The notes: generated by a model from the letters alone, not told the origin. A DNA stretch of 64,000 bases from an uncultured Prevotella sp. (GCA_944319935.1 CALUFM010000007.1:62001-126000), one strand, 5' to 3'. Counted from the stretch's first letter, positions 16,306 through 25,261 are shown. Translations and numbers: made by a program.

Positions 16306-16617
16306 ATGGAAACTGTTAAATTCGGATATACTCCGACGCACCCGGGCGAGGTGCTGAAGGATGAAATAGAATATCGTAAAATCTCCCAACGCCAGTTGGC
16401 CGAGCGCATGGGCGTATCATATAAGGCCTTGAATGATTTGCTTAACGGCCGTCGGTCATTGACTGTAGTTACGGCCATGATGTTTGAGGCGGCCCTTGAC
16501 ATCCCGGCGGACTCGTTGATGAGGCTTCAGGTGAAATATAATATGCAGAAAGCCAGCAGCGACAGTAAGTTTCTGGAGCGTCTTAAGCAAATCCGCAAAT
16601 ATGCGGCCTTGTTCTGA
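16306..16617 (+). CDS. higA: HigA-like antitoxin, XRE-family HTH protein
   Basis: 103 residues from the ATG at 16306; earlier in-frame starts overlap the toxin gene and lack conservation. The N-terminus has THPGEVLKDEIEYRKISQRQ-type HigA/VapI sequence, followed by an XRE helix-turn-helix (QLAERMGVSYKALNDLLNGR). It should neutralise HigB and autorepress the operon at the promoter around 15950. Confidence 0.9.
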   Translation: METVKFGYTPTHPGEVLKDEIEYRKISQRQLAERMGVSYKALNDLLNGRRSLTVVTAMMFEAALDIPADSLMRLQVKYNMQKASSDSKFLERLKQIRKYAALF

Positions 16618-16640
16618 CAGTTGCTGGTTTATGTCTTTTT

Positions 16641-16900
16641 AACGCCAGTTCTGCATGAGGCTTATTTGTTTGCAGATATTTCAAACCGCCTCTGTAGGGG
16701 CGGACCCGTGTGTCCGCCCTTCATTTTGTCGTTTCCCTTTTGGCATGGCAGGCGCACGTGGCGGCTCCAGCAACGGCGGTTTGCGGCTCGTTTGCATGAT
16801 AGAGTCGGCGCACATGTGCGGAATATGGCATTTTATGGCTTGTCTGACATTAAACAGAACTGCGGACAAGCCATAATTCTTATGCCGAATTGGCGTCCTT
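16641..16900. mobile_element. MITE-like repeat element, copy C
   Basis: About 260 bp, in opposite orientation to copy B. Ends: AACGCCAGTTCTGCATGAG (16641-16659) and the complement of GACGCCAATTCGGCATAAG (about 16879-16897). It carries the GTAGGGGCGGACC...GTCCGCCC hairpin at about 16694-16720. Its right end overlaps the last codons and stop of the YbaN-like gene. Confidence 0.7.
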
Positions 16901-17260
16901 TTTCCGCTTTGTCTTCAATGAAAGCAGGTATGCGGTGACGCCTACGGCCACAGCCGCCATCAGCGTTTTCAGTGCCCAGTGGTCGAGAATGATGAAGAAA
17001 CAGTGCAGCGATGTGAGCCAAAGAAGCGACAATGCTATCACCTTTGCGCGCAACGGCATCGAGCGGTTCTCGCGGAAGTCGCGTATGTAAGGCCCTAACT
17101 GCTTGTGGTTTAGCAGCCATGCGTAGGCGCGCGGGGAGCTGCGGAAGAACAGCGCGGCCGCCAAGAGGAGGAACGGCGTGGTGGGCAGCAGCGGCACGAA
17201 TATTCCGGCTATGCCGCACGCGAGCGACAGGCAGCCTAACGGTAGTAGCACGTATTTCAT
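16880..17260 (-). CDS. DUF454 / YbaN-family inner-membrane protein
   Basis: 126 residues from the ATG at 17260; longer in-frame starts add a non-membrane, low-quality extension. The sequence has LLPLGCLSLACGIAGIFVPL and LLPTTPFLLLAAALFFRSSP, the DUF454 signature, then RENRSMPLRAKVIALSLLWL and a final hydrophobic helix. Function of the family is unknown; it is an integral inner-membrane protein. The last residues DANSA and the TAA lie inside the inverted end of MITE-like copy C, so the original C-terminus was probably replaced by the repeat. Confidence 0.85.
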   Translation of the reverse strand: MKYVLLPLGCLSLACGIAGIFVPLLPTTPFLLLAAALFFRSSPRAYAWLLNHKQLGPYIRDFRENRSMPLRAKVIALSLLWLTSLHCFFIILDHWALKTLMAAVAVGVTAYLLSLKTKRKKDANSA

Positions 17261-17425
17261 GCCGCAAAAATAAGGATAAAAGCTGACAAAACGCATGTCC
17301 TTGCGCCGTTTTGTCGCCATTTGTGGCCGCGGCGGCTGTGGCGGGCAGCCTTTGCGCGCGTTTGTGATTTTGCCCGAAACCGTCAAATATTCGCTTTTTT
17401 TATATGTAATAAGGTGGATTTTTAG

Positions 17426-17433
17426 TAATTTTG
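17426..17433 (+). promoter_or_regulatory. Promoter (-7 box) of the holB-ricT-gldH region
   Basis: TAATTTTG lies 25 bases before the holB ATG; no clean TTTG is at -33. Confidence 0.5.
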
Positions 17434-17457
17434 CACCGATTTTGACTAATTCATCGA

Positions 17458-18597
17458 ATGAAGTTCAGCGACGTTATAGGGCAAGAAGAGGCCAAGCGGA
17501 GGTTGCGGCAGATGGTCAGCGAAGACCGTGTGCCCCACGCCATGATGTTCTGCGGGCCGCAGGGCTGCGGCAAGATGGCCCTCGCCGTGGCGTTCGCCTC
17601 TTACCTGCTGTGCCGCGACCATGCTGACGGCGACTCGTGCGGGGCGTGCCCCCAGTGCGCCATGACGGCGAGCCTGGCTCACCCTGACCTGCACTTCTCT
17701 TACCCCGTAATCCGTCCCTCGGGCACGGGTTCAGAGCATAAGATGTCGAGCGAGGACTTCGCCTCAGAGTGGCGCGACCTGCTTTCGTCAGGCCCTTACT
17801 TCACGATGGACAGTTGGCTCGCCGCCATGGGTGCCGCCAACCAGCAGGCCTTGATAGGCGTTGGCGAGAGCGACCTGCTGCTGCGCAAGCTCAGCCTGAA
17901 GTCAAGCCAGGGCGGATACAAGGTGGTTGTGATGTGGCTGCCTGAGAGGATGAACGCCGAGTGCGCCAACAAGATGCTCAAGCTGATGGAAGAACCGCCG
18001 CAGCAGACGGTCTTCATCATGGTGTGCGAAGAGCCGGAGAAGCTTATCGACACCATCCGCAGCCGCGCCCAGCGCATCGACATACGCCGCGTTGACGAGG
18101 CGGCCATCGAGACTGCGCTCGTTGAAAGGCGCGGCATCGACGCCGACTCAGCGCGCCGACTGGCGCGAGCGGCCGGAGGCAGTTGGCTCGCCGCGCTTGA
18201 AGAGCTTGACGCCGACAACGAGAAGCGTCAGTTCCTCGACATGTTCGTCTCGCTGATGCGCCTCGCTTACATGCGCAAAATCAAGGACTTGCGCAAGTGG
18301 AGCGACACCGCTGCCGCGCTCGGACGTGAGAAGCAGCGGCGCATGTTGGCGTATTTCCTGCGCCTGGTGCGTGAGAATTTCATGTACAACTTCCACGACC
18401 CGCAGCTCTGCTACATGACGCGCGACGAGGAAAAGTTTGCCCGCAACTTCGCCCCTTATATCAACGAGGCCAACGTTATTGAAATGTCTGACCTGATGAA
18501 CCGCGCCATGCGCGACATCGGACAGAACGCCAACGCCAAAATAGTGCTGTTCGACATGGCTACGAACATCATCGTCTCGCTGATAAGGAAGCCGTGA
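17458..18597 (+). CDS. holB: DNA polymerase III, delta' subunit
   Basis: 379 residues. It is an AAA+ clamp-loader subunit that helps load the beta clamp on DNA. An N-terminal P-loop-like CGPQGCGKMALAV (32-44) is degenerate: Met follows the Lys where Thr/Ser is normal, consistent with a delta' subunit that does not hydrolyse ATP. Zinc-binding Cys residues are at 52, 61, 64 and 67 (LCRDH...CGACPQC). The NKMLKLMEEPPQQTVFI and TIRSRAQ segments are sensor-1 and Arg-finger (SRC-like) regions. It is followed by ricT and gldH on the same strand, a gene order I know from other Bacteroidetes. Confidence 0.92.
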   Translation: MKFSDVIGQEEAKRRLRQMVSEDRVPHAMMFCGPQGCGKMALAVAFASYLLCRDHADGDSCGACPQCAMTASLAHPDLHFSYPVIRPSGTGSEHKMSSEDFASEWRDLLSSGPYFTMDSWLAAMGAANQQALIGVGESDLLLRKLSLKSSQGGYKVVVMWLPERMNAECANKMLKLMEEPPQQTVFIMVCEEPEKLIDTIRSRAQRIDIRRVDEAAIETALVERRGIDADSARRLARAAGGSWLAALEELDADNEKRQFLDMFVSLMRLAYMRKIKDLRKWSDTAAALGREKQRRMLAYFLRLVRENFMYNFHDPQLCYMTRDEEKFARNFAPYINEANVIEMSDLMNRAMRDIGQNANAKIVLFDMATNIIVSLIRKP

Positions 18598-18751
18598 AAG
18601 CACATCCAGGCATCCCCCGCGGCGGGGAACAAGGGCTTGCGTGACGGCGTGAGACAATGAAAATGATGGATGAATGACACCCTCCACGTGTAAACGGTAA
18701 TGTCACCATTCCCCATTGGGGAGGTCGGGAGGGGCTTATATATTTTTGCTT

Positions 18752-19990
18752 ATGGACTACAAAAAAATGAAACTGAAGATATACAACGGTTGCGACCGTG
18801 GTTTGAGCATACGCGGCTGCGGCCGTCAGGACCGCCAGCTAAACACGTATGACTGGCTGGCCGACGTGCCCGGCAACGCCCAGACAACCGACCTTGTGGA
18901 AGTTCAGTTCAAGAACACCCGCAAGGGTTATTACCGCAACGTCAACAATATAGACCTCAAGAAGGGCGACATCGTGGCCGTGGAAGCCAGTCCGGGCCAT
19001 GACATCGGCGTTGTTACGCTGACGGGCAAGCTCGTAGAGCTGCAGATAAAGAAAGCCAACCTCAAGTCGGCTGACGACATCAAGCGCATCTACCGCATAG
19101 CCAAGCCCGTTGACATGGACAAGTATTACGAGGCGAAAAGCCGCGAACACGACACCATGATACAAAGCCGCCAGATAGCGAAGAGCCTCGACTTGCAGAT
19201 GAAAATCGGCGACGTGGAGTATCAGGGCGACGGAAACAAGGCCATCTTCTACTATATCGCCGACGAAAGGGTGGACTTCCGCCAGCTCATCAAAGTCTTG
19301 GCGGAGACGTTCCACGTCCGCATAGAGATGAAGCAAATTGGAGCCAGGCAGGAGGCGGGCCGCATCGGCGGCACAGGGCCTTGCGGGCGTGAGCTGTGTT
19401 GCGCCACGTGGATGAAGAACTTCGTGTCGGTAAGCACCGGGGCGGCGCGTTATCAGGACATATCGCTCAACCCGCAGAAGCTCGCCGGCATGTGCGCAAA
19501 GCTGAAATGCTGCCTCAACTACGAGGTTGATGACTACATCGAGGCCAGCCGCAAGCTGCCGAGCAAGGAGATGGTGCTGCAAACCCAAGACAACGACTAC
19601 TACCTGTTCAAGAGCGACATCCTGGCGGGAATGGTGACATACTCCACAGACAAGAAAATCCCGGCCAACATAGAGACAATCACCGCGCGGCGCGCTTTCG
19701 AGGTAATCGAGATGAACAAGCGCGGCGAAAAACCCCTGTCACTGCTCGAGGACGGAGCCGTCAAGCGTCAGGACAGGCCGGTAGACCTGCTTGCGGGCGA
19801 GAGCATAACGCGCTTTGACAAGAGCAAGAAGCGCAAGAAGGCCAAGCCCCGCAACGGCAAGCAGCCCGAACGCCGCCGCCAGGACAGACCGGCGGCACAG
19901 GCGGCGAAGCCCAACGGCGGAAGGCAGGGCGGCAAGCCGGAGGGCAGGCAGCAACGACAGGCTGCGGGAGAGCCGCAGACGAAGGAATAG
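18752..19990 (+). CDS. ricT: PSP1-domain protein, RicT/YaaT-like
   Basis: 412 residues from the ATG at 18752; the ATG at 18767 (MKLKIYN) is an alternative. The central PSP1 domain (about 60-280) contains the Cys-rich motifs GGTGPCGRELCCATW and GMCAKLKCCLNYE, which in RicT of Bacillus help bind Fe-S clusters with RicA and RicF. The C-terminal 90 residues are a low-complexity Lys/Arg/Gln/Pro-rich tail, probably disordered and RNA- or DNA-binding. The role in Bacteroidetes is not established; the neighbours are holB and gldH. Confidence 0.88.
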   Translation: MDYKKMKLKIYNGCDRGLSIRGCGRQDRQLNTYDWLADVPGNAQTTDLVEVQFKNTRKGYYRNVNNIDLKKGDIVAVEASPGHDIGVVTLTGKLVELQIKKANLKSADDIKRIYRIAKPVDMDKYYEAKSREHDTMIQSRQIAKSLDLQMKIGDVEYQGDGNKAIFYYIADERVDFRQLIKVLAETFHVRIEMKQIGARQEAGRIGGTGPCGRELCCATWMKNFVSVSTGAARYQDISLNPQKLAGMCAKLKCCLNYEVDDYIEASRKLPSKEMVLQTQDNDYYLFKSDILAGMVTYSTDKKIPANIETITARRAFEVIEMNKRGEKPLSLLEDGAVKRQDRPVDLLAGESITRFDKSKKRKKAKPRNGKQPERRRQDRPAAQAAKPNGGRQGGKPEGRQQRQAAGEPQTKE

Positions 19991-20066
19991 GCCTTTGCGC
20001 CTACGCAAGGCCGGCAAGGCGCGAAGGCACATTGTCGGCGCGTGTGAAGAGTTGTAAAGCGTGGAG

Positions 20067-20534
20067 ATGAAACACCTTTTATATATATTGTTGTCATTCG
20101 TCTGCTTCGCCGTCATGACGGCGGCGTGCGATGACAGCGTGGCCTACGACAAGTACAAGCCGACACAGGCGGCAGGATGGTACAAGGGAGACACCGTTGT
20201 CTTCGACGTGCCGCGGCTGCGCCAGGCCGGCAGTTACGGGCAGAACGTAGGTTTGCGCGTCACGGCCGACTATCCGTTCACCGCCCTGAGCATCGCCGTA
20301 GAGCGGGTGGTAGAGCCTGGGCACAGGCGGTATTGCGACACCCTTTCATGCCGTGTTTATGACGACGAGGGCAACATCATAGGCCGTGGCGTCAGCAAGT
20401 ACCAGTATGACATCGCCCTGCCTGACATCACCCTGAGTGAAGGCGACTCGATGCACGTAAGCGTCCGCCACCTGATGCGCCGCGAGACGATGCCCGGAAT
20501 ATCCGACGTAGGCTTCCGCCTGACGCGCAAGTGA
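20067..20534 (+). CDS. gldH: Gliding-motility-type lipoprotein GldH
   Basis: 155 residues from the ATG at 20067; GTG at 20061 is two codons upstream. A lipoprotein signal has its lipobox at MTAAC (Cys21). The chain has the GldH pattern YDKYKPTQAAGWYKGDTVVF near the start and beta-rich sequence after it. GldH was described in Flavobacterium gliding and is kept in non-gliding Bacteroidetes. It is encoded behind holB-ricT, its common position. The gene ends before a strong hairpin at 20584. Confidence 0.85.
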   Translation: MKHLLYILLSFVCFAVMTAACDDSVAYDKYKPTQAAGWYKGDTVVFDVPRLRQAGSYGQNVGLRVTADYPFTALSIAVERVVEPGHRRYCDTLSCRVYDDEGNIIGRGVSKYQYDIALPDITLSEGDSMHVSVRHLMRRETMPGISDVGFRLTRK

Positions 20535-20583
20535 CCGCCGTTATCGCGTCATAAGCATAACGTCTTGATATACAACGTTTTAC

Positions 20584-20620
20584 AAAAGGCCGTGTTTTGC
20601 AACGCAAAACACGGCCTTTT
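20584..20620. terminator. Perfect 17-bp hairpin of the AAAAGGCC repeat family
   Basis: Arms 20584-20600 and 20604-20620 pair perfectly with a 3-base loop, and the right arm ends in TTTTT. It lies 50 bases after gldH, so it probably terminates the holB-ricT-gldH transcript. Confidence 0.8.
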
Positions 20621-20712
20621 TGCTTGTGTTTCACGCCCTTTCGTATTGTAAAAGGTGGCGAATGGGAAAATGGATAGAAATATTATAAAATGTAATTTAA
20701 GGTGAGTATGGC

Positions 20713-20743
20713 TTGGGGGTATTGATTTAATTTTATAATTTTG
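20713..20743 (+). promoter_or_regulatory. Promoter of the restriction-modification operon
   Basis: -33-like TTGG at 20713-20716, a 19-base spacer and -7 TAATTTTG at 20736-20743, 32 bases before the nuclease start. Confidence 0.6.
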
Positions 20744-20774
20744 TAACCATGTATTATAAAAAAGGTAAGAGCAG

Positions 20775-21584
20775 ATGGATGTAAAAGATAATGAGAAAGC
20801 TATTCGCGCCATTGTCGGGGCATACGTTGAAGCTTATGCTTCTGGATTTTCTGATAGACACATCTCTGAGAAAGATGACGATGACGGCACTATTAATATG
20901 AAAATCAACAATGTATTCATTGCTGCTTTGGGACCAGAAATCCAGTATTATTCGGCTTTGGCACGGTCTCTTGACAGTTCGTTGGGCAATATGCTGGAAA
21001 AGATGGCTATCAAGATAGCGTCGCTGCATTATATTGTAACCCAGCACGTAGAGGGCAAACTTTATAAGGAACAAACCGATTATATAGCTGAAATTCTTGA
21101 AAAATACAAGCGTCATGCGATGGCTCCACAGATTTCGGATTATATTGGTATAACGAAGAGGAGGGGAGATGTGATAGAAAAACGTCATGAAAGCGACTAT
21201 TACTTGATTGACGAAGAAACGGATATGCGGTATCTCATAGAATTGAAAATCGGTGGCGACCTTGACAATAAAAAAGCACGTTCGGAGAAAGAAGCCCTGT
21301 TGGAGCAGTATTGTATCCTTACAAATGAACTTGGATGTGAGGAACGGGTTAAAATATTGTTTGCAACGGCCTATAATCGTTACGGTGAAGGCAAACCGTG
21401 GACACAGGGGAGAGTCAGGCAATTCTTTGCTGACGAGGAACTATGTATAAGCCGCGACTTTTGGAATCTTGTCTGCAAATCAAGCAATGGCTTTGATATT
21501 GTGATAGATGAGTATCGTAAAAACGCTCATTTTATTAACGAGGCGTTGGATAAGATAAAATCAATATATTTGCCAAATGCGTAA
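20775..21584 (+). CDS. Type II restriction endonuclease, TdeIII/MjaII-like
   Basis: 269 residues. I recognise it with moderate confidence as the TdeIII/MjaII family, some members of which cut GGNCC. A plausible PD-(D/E)xK site is the Asp in DEETDMRYLIELKIGG with Glu and Lys of IELK (about 153-158), on a core strand followed by helix NKKARSEKEALLEQYCIL. The 3' end overlaps the methyltransferase start by 8 bases, which fixes it as the nuclease of a restriction-modification pair. The gene is clearly AT-richer than its neighbours, a sign of horizontal transfer. The recognition sequence cannot be deduced, and the adenine-type partner methylase argues against GGNCC. Confidence 0.65.
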   Translation: MDVKDNEKAIRAIVGAYVEAYASGFSDRHISEKDDDDGTINMKINNVFIAALGPEIQYYSALARSLDSSLGNMLEKMAIKIASLHYIVTQHVEGKLYKEQTDYIAEILEKYKRHAMAPQISDYIGITKRRGDVIEKRHESDYYLIDEETDMRYLIELKIGGDLDNKKARSEKEALLEQYCILTNELGCEERVKILFATAYNRYGEGKPWTQGRVRQFFADEELCISRDFWNLVCKSSNGFDIVIDEYRKNAHFINEALDKIKSIYLPNA

Positions 21585-23577
21585 CCCGGACTGGAGAAAA
21601 TGTGTGCTTTGCGGTGACAGTAAGGACATAATCAAACGGATACCTGATGATTCCATTGATTTTATCTTTACAGACCCCCCTTACAATATAGGCAAACACT
21701 CAACCGGCAACATACCTCTGCCAGGCCGTACACCGATGAATAATGATGTGGCGGAGTGGGATTGGGTGGATTTTAATCCTGAGGACTGGGCCGACGAGTT
21801 TATAAGAATATTAAAGCCTACTGGCAATTTGTTTATTTTTACATCATATAATCAGATAGGTAGGTGGTATGATTGTCTCGACCATAAGTTTGATACGACT
21901 AACTTTATGATATGGCATAAGACAAATCCGGCACCAAAGATTTTCAAAGCTGGTTTCTTGAATAGTTGTGAAATGATTTTCACTTGTTGGAATAAGGGAC
22001 ACACGTGGAATTTCTTATCACAATCGGAGATGCATAATTTTTATGAAAGTCCGATATGTATGCGGCCTGAACGCCTTTCAAATCCGAAACATCCGGCGCA
22101 AAAACCAGTCGCTCTTTTGAAAAAAATAATAAGGATGGCGACCAACGAGGACGATATAGTATTTGACCCTTTCATGGGTGTTGGCTCGATAGGAGTTGCC
22201 GCTTTGGCGTTAGGACGTAAATATATAGGGGTGGAAATTAATAAAATATACTTTGACGCAGCTAAAAATAGAGTTGCAGAAGAAATGGAAAAGGTGAGGA
22301 ATACAGATGTTCACGATGACTCCATTGCCAGCGAGCCTGTGCCTGTTGGGCGGAGTTCACAATGGGACTTGACAGATTTTAGAGATATTATGGCGTTTTT
22401 GGCAACAGCTAAGAAGGCTAAGTCGGAATTAAATAAAACTTCTGATTTTAGGAGATCAATGTCTTTACCCCCAATAATCAAATGGGCTGGTGGTAAGGAA
22501 AGGGAGTTGAAATACATCCTTCCAAATTTGCCTAAATCTTTTAGGCGCTATTTTGAACCTTTTGTCGGTGGTGGTTCGGTTTTTATGTCTATTAATGCCG
22601 ACAGATGTTTTATTAACGATTTGTCGTCAGAATTGATATGTTTGTATCGTTGCATTGCAGAACATAATGTCCGTTTCTTTGATTATTTGCGCCAGATAGA
22701 CAACTCTTGGCATAAAGCTGGGACATTTTATTTGGAAAATGTCGTGTTGAATGAATTATATGAATCGTATAGGAACGGTGATTTTTCAGATGAAAAATTG
22801 AAGACTGAAATTGACGGCTTTTGCGAGCAAAGGGGAACGGAAATTTTCTCGTTAGTGCCTGTTGATTTCGCCTTTGACACGAATGTGTTGTTTGAGGAGA
22901 TGCGGAAAAACCTGTACCGCAAGATGAAGCGGATGAAAGTTCTTGAACATTCAAAAAACAGATTGCCTCAAAAGGATCTTTGCGACAATATAGAGACGGC
23001 GATAAGAAGTTCGTTGTATATGTATTTCAGATACTTATACAATGATAAGGAAATATTGCAAGAGGACGTGATTCTTCACTGCGCGCTGTTTTATTTTATA
23101 CGGAACTATTGCTACAGCGGGATGTTCCGTTATAATGATAAGGGTGATTTTAATGTGCCATACGGAGGTATTGCGTATAATTCAAAGACCTTGGCGAAGA
23201 AAATGGACTTTTATTCGTCTGATGCTTTGCTCTCGCATTTTCGTGGTGCAGTAATAGAAAATCTTGATTTTGAGGATTTTTTGCGTAAGCATAAACCTTC
23301 AAAGGATGATTTCGTATTTTTGGATCCTCCTTACGACAGCGAGTTCAGTACTTATGCACGGAATGAGTTTGCGAAAGAAGACCATGTTCGTTTGGCTGAT
23401 TTCATGATAAAAGAGTGTGAAGCGAAATGGATGTTGATAATTAAAAATACGGATTTCATTTATTCTCTTTATAATAAAAGCGGAATAAAGATACGCTCTT
23501 TTGATAAGGAGTACATGGTAAGTTTTATGAATCGTAATGACAAAAAAGTAAAACATTTGCTGATAACTAATTATTGA
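21577..23577 (+). CDS. Fusion of two DNA methyltransferases: beta-class N6/N4-type plus alpha-class D12 (Dam-like)
   Basis: 666 residues with two complete catalytic domains. The N-terminal half (1 to about 235) has motif IV DPPY at 33-36 first and the AdoMet motif I FDPFMGVGSIGVAALALG at about 194-212 later, the circular order of beta-class enzymes. The C-terminal half (from about 295, where an internal ATG lies) starts PPIIKWAGGKERELKYILP, has motif I FEPFVGGGSVF and then DPPY at 583-586, the order of alpha-class D12 N6-adenine methylases. It should protect host DNA from the nuclease whose gene overlaps it. Two methylase domains in one chain usually mean that the two strands of an asymmetric site are modified separately, as in M.FokI. 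Low G+C suggests transfer. Confidence 0.85.
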   Translation: MRNPDWRKCVLCGDSKDIIKRIPDDSIDFIFTDPPYNIGKHSTGNIPLPGRTPMNNDVAEWDWVDFNPEDWADEFIRILKPTGNLFIFTSYNQIGRWYDCLDHKFDTTNFMIWHKTNPAPKIFKAGFLNSCEMIFTCWNKGHTWNFLSQSEMHNFYESPICMRPERLSNPKHPAQKPVALLKKIIRMATNEDDIVFDPFMGVGSIGVAALALGRKYIGVEINKIYFDAAKNRVAEEMEKVRNTDVHDDSIASEPVPVGRSSQWDLTDFRDIMAFLATAKKAKSELNKTSDFRRSMSLPPIIKWAGGKERELKYILPNLPKSFRRYFEPFVGGGSVFMSINADRCFINDLSSELICLYRCIAEHNVRFFDYLRQIDNSWHKAGTFYLENVVLNELYESYRNGDFSDEKLKTEIDGFCEQRGTEIFSLVPVDFAFDTNVLFEEMRKNLYRKMKRMKVLEHSKNRLPQKDLCDNIETAIRSSLYMYFRYLYNDKEILQEDVILHCALFYFIRNYCYSGMFRYNDKGDFNVPYGGIAYNSKTLAKKMDFYSSDALLSHFRGAVIENLDFEDFLRKHKPSKDDFVFLDPPYDSEFSTYARNEFAKEDHVRLADFMIKECEAKWMLIIKNTDFIYSLYNKSGIKIRSFDKEYMVSFMNRNDKKVKHLLITNY

Positions 23578-23661
23578 AGTATGAAGAACGATGCGATATG
23601 ACAATGTTGATTTTGTGTTCCGTGTGGACACTGACATAACATCTTGTATCTAACACTTTGC

Positions 23662-23700
23662 TAAAATGGCATCTTTTGCGCTGCAAAAGATGCCATTTTA
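23662..23700. terminator. Perfect 18-bp hairpin after the restriction-modification operon
   Basis: Arms 23662-23679 and 23683-23700 pair without a mismatch around a 3-base loop. It is an AAAAGGCC-family variant (TAAAATGGCATCTTTTGC) with a degenerate unit continuing to about 23740. It is a likely terminator, although only TTTTA closes the arm. Confidence 0.7.
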
Positions 23701-23778
23701 GCGTGCGTTTTGTGCCCTTTTGGAACGTGAAAGGCGGCGGATGGGAAACGGGGCGATAAGGATTTTTATCTGTTTTTA

Positions 23779-23810
23779 TTTGCGCTTGTCGGCTGGTTTT
23801 GTTATCTTTG
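23779..23810 (+). promoter_or_regulatory. Promoter of aroA
   Basis: -33 TTTG at 23779-23782, a 20-base spacer and -7 TATCTTTG at 23803-23810. The untranslated leader is then about 115 bases. Confidence 0.7.
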
Positions 23811-23934
23811 CATAAGATAAGCCGCACCTCGGAAACGAAGATGAAGGCGAGCGGGACGAGTTTTTATTTTGCGTTTCATCCGGTTGGCTTTGTTTTTGTA
23901 TGATAAGGATAATAATGTTTTTGATTTCTAAGAT

Positions 23935-25185
23935 ATGAAATACATACTTACTGCACCTGAAAGGATTAACACGACGGTTGACTTGCCGGCTTCGAAGAGC
24001 ATCTGCAACAGGGCGTTGATTATCAATGCCTTGGCCGGCGGAGGGGTGATGCCTGACAATGTGTCTGACTGTGACGACACGAGGGTAATCATCGACGCCC
24101 TGCGCGACATGCCGGAGGTGATTGACATCCACGCCGCGGGCACGGCGATGCGCTTCATGACGGCTTACTTGGCGGTGACGCCCGGCAGCCATTTGCTGAC
24201 GGGCACGGAGCGCATGAAGCGGCGGCCCATCAAGGCTTTGGTGGACGCGCTGAGGTATATCGGCGCGGACATAGAGTATGAGGGGGCTGAGGGATACCCG
24301 CCGCTGCGCATCAACGGACGCAGGTTGGACGGCGGACGGCTTGAGATGTCGGGCGGCATAAGCTCGCAGTATGTGTCGGCGCTGCTCATGGTCGGCCCCG
24401 TGCTGGCCGACGGCCTTGAGCTGAGGCTCACGGGCGAGATTGTATCGCGTCCTTACATCGACCTTACGTTGTGCATGATGAGGTTCTTCGGCGCGGACGT
24501 CGAGTGGACTGACGTCGACGTGATAAAGGTTGCCCCGAAGCCTTACGAGGCAAAGAGGTTTTTCATAGAGAACGACTGGAGCGCGGCGTCTTACTGGTAT
24601 GAGATGCTGATGTTGTGCAAGGACGCAGAGTCAGAGGTCACGCTTACGGGGCTGACTGACGGTTCGCGCCAGGGTGACTCGGCCGTGAGATACCTGTTCA
24701 GCATGCTCGGAATAAGGACGATGTTCAAGACCCGCGAGCGCGGCGTGCCCACCACGGTGACGCTGAAGCGTGTCGAGACGAAGCCGCCGCGCATGGACTA
24801 TGACTTCATCAACCAGCCTGACCTGGCGCAGACGTTTGTCGTTACGTGCGCGCTGGCTGGCGTGCCGTTCAGGTTCAGGGGGCTGTCGTCGCTGAAAATA
24901 AAGGAGACCGACCGCATCGAGGCGTTGAAGACGGAAATGAGGAAGCTGGGCTACGTGGTGCGTGAGACGGCCGCCGGCGAACTGAGTTGGGACGGCGAGC
25001 GTTGCGAACCTGCCGCCGACATCGTGATAAAGACATACGAAGACCACCGCACGGCTATGGCTCTCGCTCCCGCCGCAATGTTGTTCCCGGGGCTGAAGAT
25101 TGACGACCCGCAGGTTGTCGGCAAGTCGTATCCCCATTTTTGGGACGATTTGCGCCGCGCGGGCTTCGTCATCGAGGAGGCGTGA
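23935..25185 (+). CDS. aroA: 3-phosphoshikimate 1-carboxyvinyltransferase (EPSP synthase)
   Basis: 416 residues, close to the family's 427. It joins phosphoenolpyruvate to shikimate-3-phosphate in the sixth step of aromatic amino acid synthesis. Family motifs: LPASKSICNRALIINALAGG (substrate-binding Lys/Ser), AGTAMRFMTAYLAV in place of the common GNAGTAMR, MKRRPIKALVDAL, and SLKIKETDRIEALKTEM with the later TYEDHRTAMALAPAA. Several of these deviate from the E. coli type but keep the key Lys, Asp, Glu and Arg residues. Monocistronic, with a promoter at 23779 and a terminator at 25262. Confidence 0.93.
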   Translation: MKYILTAPERINTTVDLPASKSICNRALIINALAGGGVMPDNVSDCDDTRVIIDALRDMPEVIDIHAAGTAMRFMTAYLAVTPGSHLLTGTERMKRRPIKALVDALRYIGADIEYEGAEGYPPLRINGRRLDGGRLEMSGGISSQYVSALLMVGPVLADGLELRLTGEIVSRPYIDLTLCMMRFFGADVEWTDVDVIKVAPKPYEAKRFFIENDWSAASYWYEMLMLCKDAESEVTLTGLTDGSRQGDSAVRYLFSMLGIRTMFKTRERGVPTTVTLKRVETKPPRMDYDFINQPDLAQTFVVTCALAGVPFRFRGLSSLKIKETDRIEALKTEMRKLGYVVRETAAGELSWDGERCEPAADIVIKTYEDHRTAMALAPAAMLFPGLKIDDPQVVGKSYPHFWDDLRRAGFVIEEA

Positions 25186-25261
25186 TTGCGCTTGCCGCTG
25201 AGGCGGGGCTTGCGTTGTGGTTTTGCCGCGGGCTGCCGCCATGGCGCGTGATACGGATTGC

